Of a stretch of DNA of 7,768 nt, positions 7,253-7,768 are shown one piece after another. The translations under genes and the position numbers were made by a program. Positions within the stretch are counted from its first letter, which is position 1, and each line of letters starts with the position of its first letter. Below the pieces are notes generated by a model. It saw nothing but the letters and a program-made list of their open reading frames with translations, had not been told where the DNA came from and did no database searches. The stretch spans positions 1 to 7,768 of the forward strand of contig JACPJY010000339.1 in the NCBI GenBank assembly GCA_016187325.1. The letters run 5' to 3'. Origin of the DNA: Rhodospirillales bacterium. GTDB taxonomy: Bacteria > Pseudomonadota > Alphaproteobacteria > Rhodospirillales > Casp-alpha2.

Positions 7253-7286
7253 GAACATATATAGAACATCGGCGGCTCGATGTCAA
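7253..7286 (-). promoter_or_regulatory. Leftward sigma70-type promoter with LexA (SOS) box
   Basis: On the minus strand a consensus -35, TTGACA (7286-7281), is followed after exactly 17 bp by the -10 TATATA (7263-7258). The -10 sits in the 7-nt spacer of a direct repeat GTTC-N7-GTTC (half-sites 7267-7264 and 7256-7253; spacer TATATAT). GTTC-N7-GTTC is the established LexA box of alphaproteobacteria, as opposed to the CTG-N10-CAG box of gammaproteobacteria. LexA bound here would cover the -10, the expected layout for an SOS promoter. The predicted transcription start is near 7251, reading leftward into the palindromic element. No SOS gene (lexA, recA, imuA and the like) is recognisable downstream in 6858-7250. 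Confidence 0.65.
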
Positions 7287-7308
7287 GGGCCTTCGGAAGA
7301 ATTTCCGG

Positions 7309-7341
7309 AATAAAACGGCCCGGTTGCCCCCTCCGGCGCCG
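7309..7341 (-). terminator. Leftward intrinsic terminator upstream of the SOS promoter
   Basis: On the minus strand, CGGC-G-CCGG (7341-7333) pairs with CCGG-GCCG (7323-7316), an 8-bp GC stem with one bulged G and a 9-nt loop. It is followed at once by TTTTATT (7315-7309). A competing longer stem, GGTTGCC (7356-7350) with GGCAACC (7328-7322), overlaps it. It would end a leftward transcript arriving from beyond 7341, about 25 bp before the -35 of the LexA-type promoter. Confidence 0.45.
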
Positions 7342-7527
7342 CGCCCCGCGGCAACCCGCTGGAACGGCCGCCATGAACTTTCGAAGTCCTCGCTTGCAGG
7401 ATGCGGCGGAGCCAAGAAGGCCCGGGAGGTTTACTCAAACGGCGCGGAAGCGCCGCGTCAGCGGGAAGACGGTGATGCCCTACCAACTCACTTAGCGACC
7501 GTCAACTAAGACGCTGCGGGTTGACGA
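7342..7527. other. Structured stretch without a recognisable gene
   Basis: No protein or RNA gene is identifiable here. It contains a perfect 6-bp hairpin CGGCGC-GGAA-GCGCCG (7440-7455), which on the minus strand is followed by TTT and could be a weak leftward terminator. CTTAG (7491-7495) and CTAAG (7506-7510) form a small inverted repeat. Short open frames exist on both strands but show no family features. Together with the flanking repeats this looks like intergenic or decayed sequence. Confidence 0.5.
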
Positions 7528-7767
7528 TCAAACACTTCCCGCTTTTACACTCACGATAGTCCGAGCGACATTTATTGGCCCAGCGGAAATCTCCCAGAAC
7601 GAGCACAAAGCAAGCGCATTGGGCAAGCGTGCGCTACGCCCCATTTGCGTCATGCTTGTCTCGAAAGCAAATATGGCGAGCGCTTGTCCCTTTTGGGGAG
7701 TCGGGGACTTGGGCGAAGCTTGAACGTAGGCCTTGTTTTTATGGAGGCATATTGCTCCTACAAGATC
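7528..7767 (-). other. Open frame running off the window edge, lower GC
   Basis: On the minus strand one frame is open for 79 codons from the right edge to a TGA at 7530-7528, reading through ...KAYVQASPKSPTPQKG... and ending TIVSVKAGSV. Inside it the only ATGs start a piece of about 41 residues. The codon-aligned plus-strand frame is also open from 7525 to the edge, with its only ATG at 7741. I recognise neither product. GC is clearly lower than in the genes to the left, so this could be the 3' end of a gene beyond the window, foreign DNA, or chance. Confidence 0.2.
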
Positions 7768-7768
7768 A

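Noticed and set aside
7065..7415. Minus-strand open frame spanning the palindromic element and the SOS-type promoter
   Set aside because: It runs through the promoter, palindrome and terminator-like stem and shows no domain features. The short piece after the palindrome (about 34 residues) has only a GTG start and no good ribosome binding site.
7471..7500. tRNA-like 5' half on the minus strand (GGTCGCTAAG, then AGTTGGTAGGGC)
   Set aside because: The D-loop resembles a tRNA, but the D-stem does not pair, one base is missing, and no matching anticodon stem, T-arm or acceptor 3' strand follows. At best it is a remnant; more likely chance.

Overview
The window looks like chromosomal DNA from a GC-rich alphaproteobacterium, most likely Rhodospirillales-like. 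The evidence is the strongly GC-biased third positions, the alphaproteobacterial neighbourhood mutM / ubiE / coaBC / dut, the style of the encoded proteins, and an alphaproteobacterial-type LexA box (GTTC-N7-GTTC) near the right end. No taxonomic search was possible.

Layout. Positions 1-86 hold no gene that I can see. Positions 87-1332 carry a leftward pair: mutM (formamidopyrimidine-DNA glycosylase), then a small exported protein of unknown function. A 116-bp divergent intergenic region follows, and then everything up to 6857 runs rightward: ubiE (ubiquinone/menaquinone methyltransferase), a 118-bp gap with a strong hairpin, coaBC (coenzyme A synthesis), dut (dUTPase), an Rrf2-family regulator, cysK (cysteine synthase), a MoeB/ThiF-type adenylyltransferase and a DsrE-family protein. 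From coaBC onward the gaps are 24 bp or less, and cysK and the adenylyltransferase overlap by 4 bp, so coaBC to dsrE probably forms one or two operons. ubiB, often found between ubiE and coaBC in alphaproteobacteria, is absent here.

How the genes work together. mutM and dut both keep damaged or wrong bases out of DNA. ubiE and coaBC serve cofactor synthesis. The Rrf2-cysK-MoeB/ThiF-DsrE block reads as a sulfur-assimilation and sulfur-transfer module with its own regulator. The regulator lacks the iron-sulfur cysteines of IscR and sits next to cysK, which recalls the CymR-CysK pairing of Firmicutes (inference).

Positions 6858-7768 (911 bp) hold no confident gene but a lot of structure: a GC hairpin, a seven-and-a-half copy 11-bp tandem repeat, a short AT-rich 10-bp repeat, a 66-bp nested palindromic element, a leftward promoter with a consensus -35 whose -10 lies inside a LexA box, and a leftward intrinsic terminator just upstream of that promoter. 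The last ~240 bp have visibly lower GC and stay open in one frame on each strand. The most interesting point is the SOS-type promoter, which fires into the palindromic element with no recognisable gene behind it.
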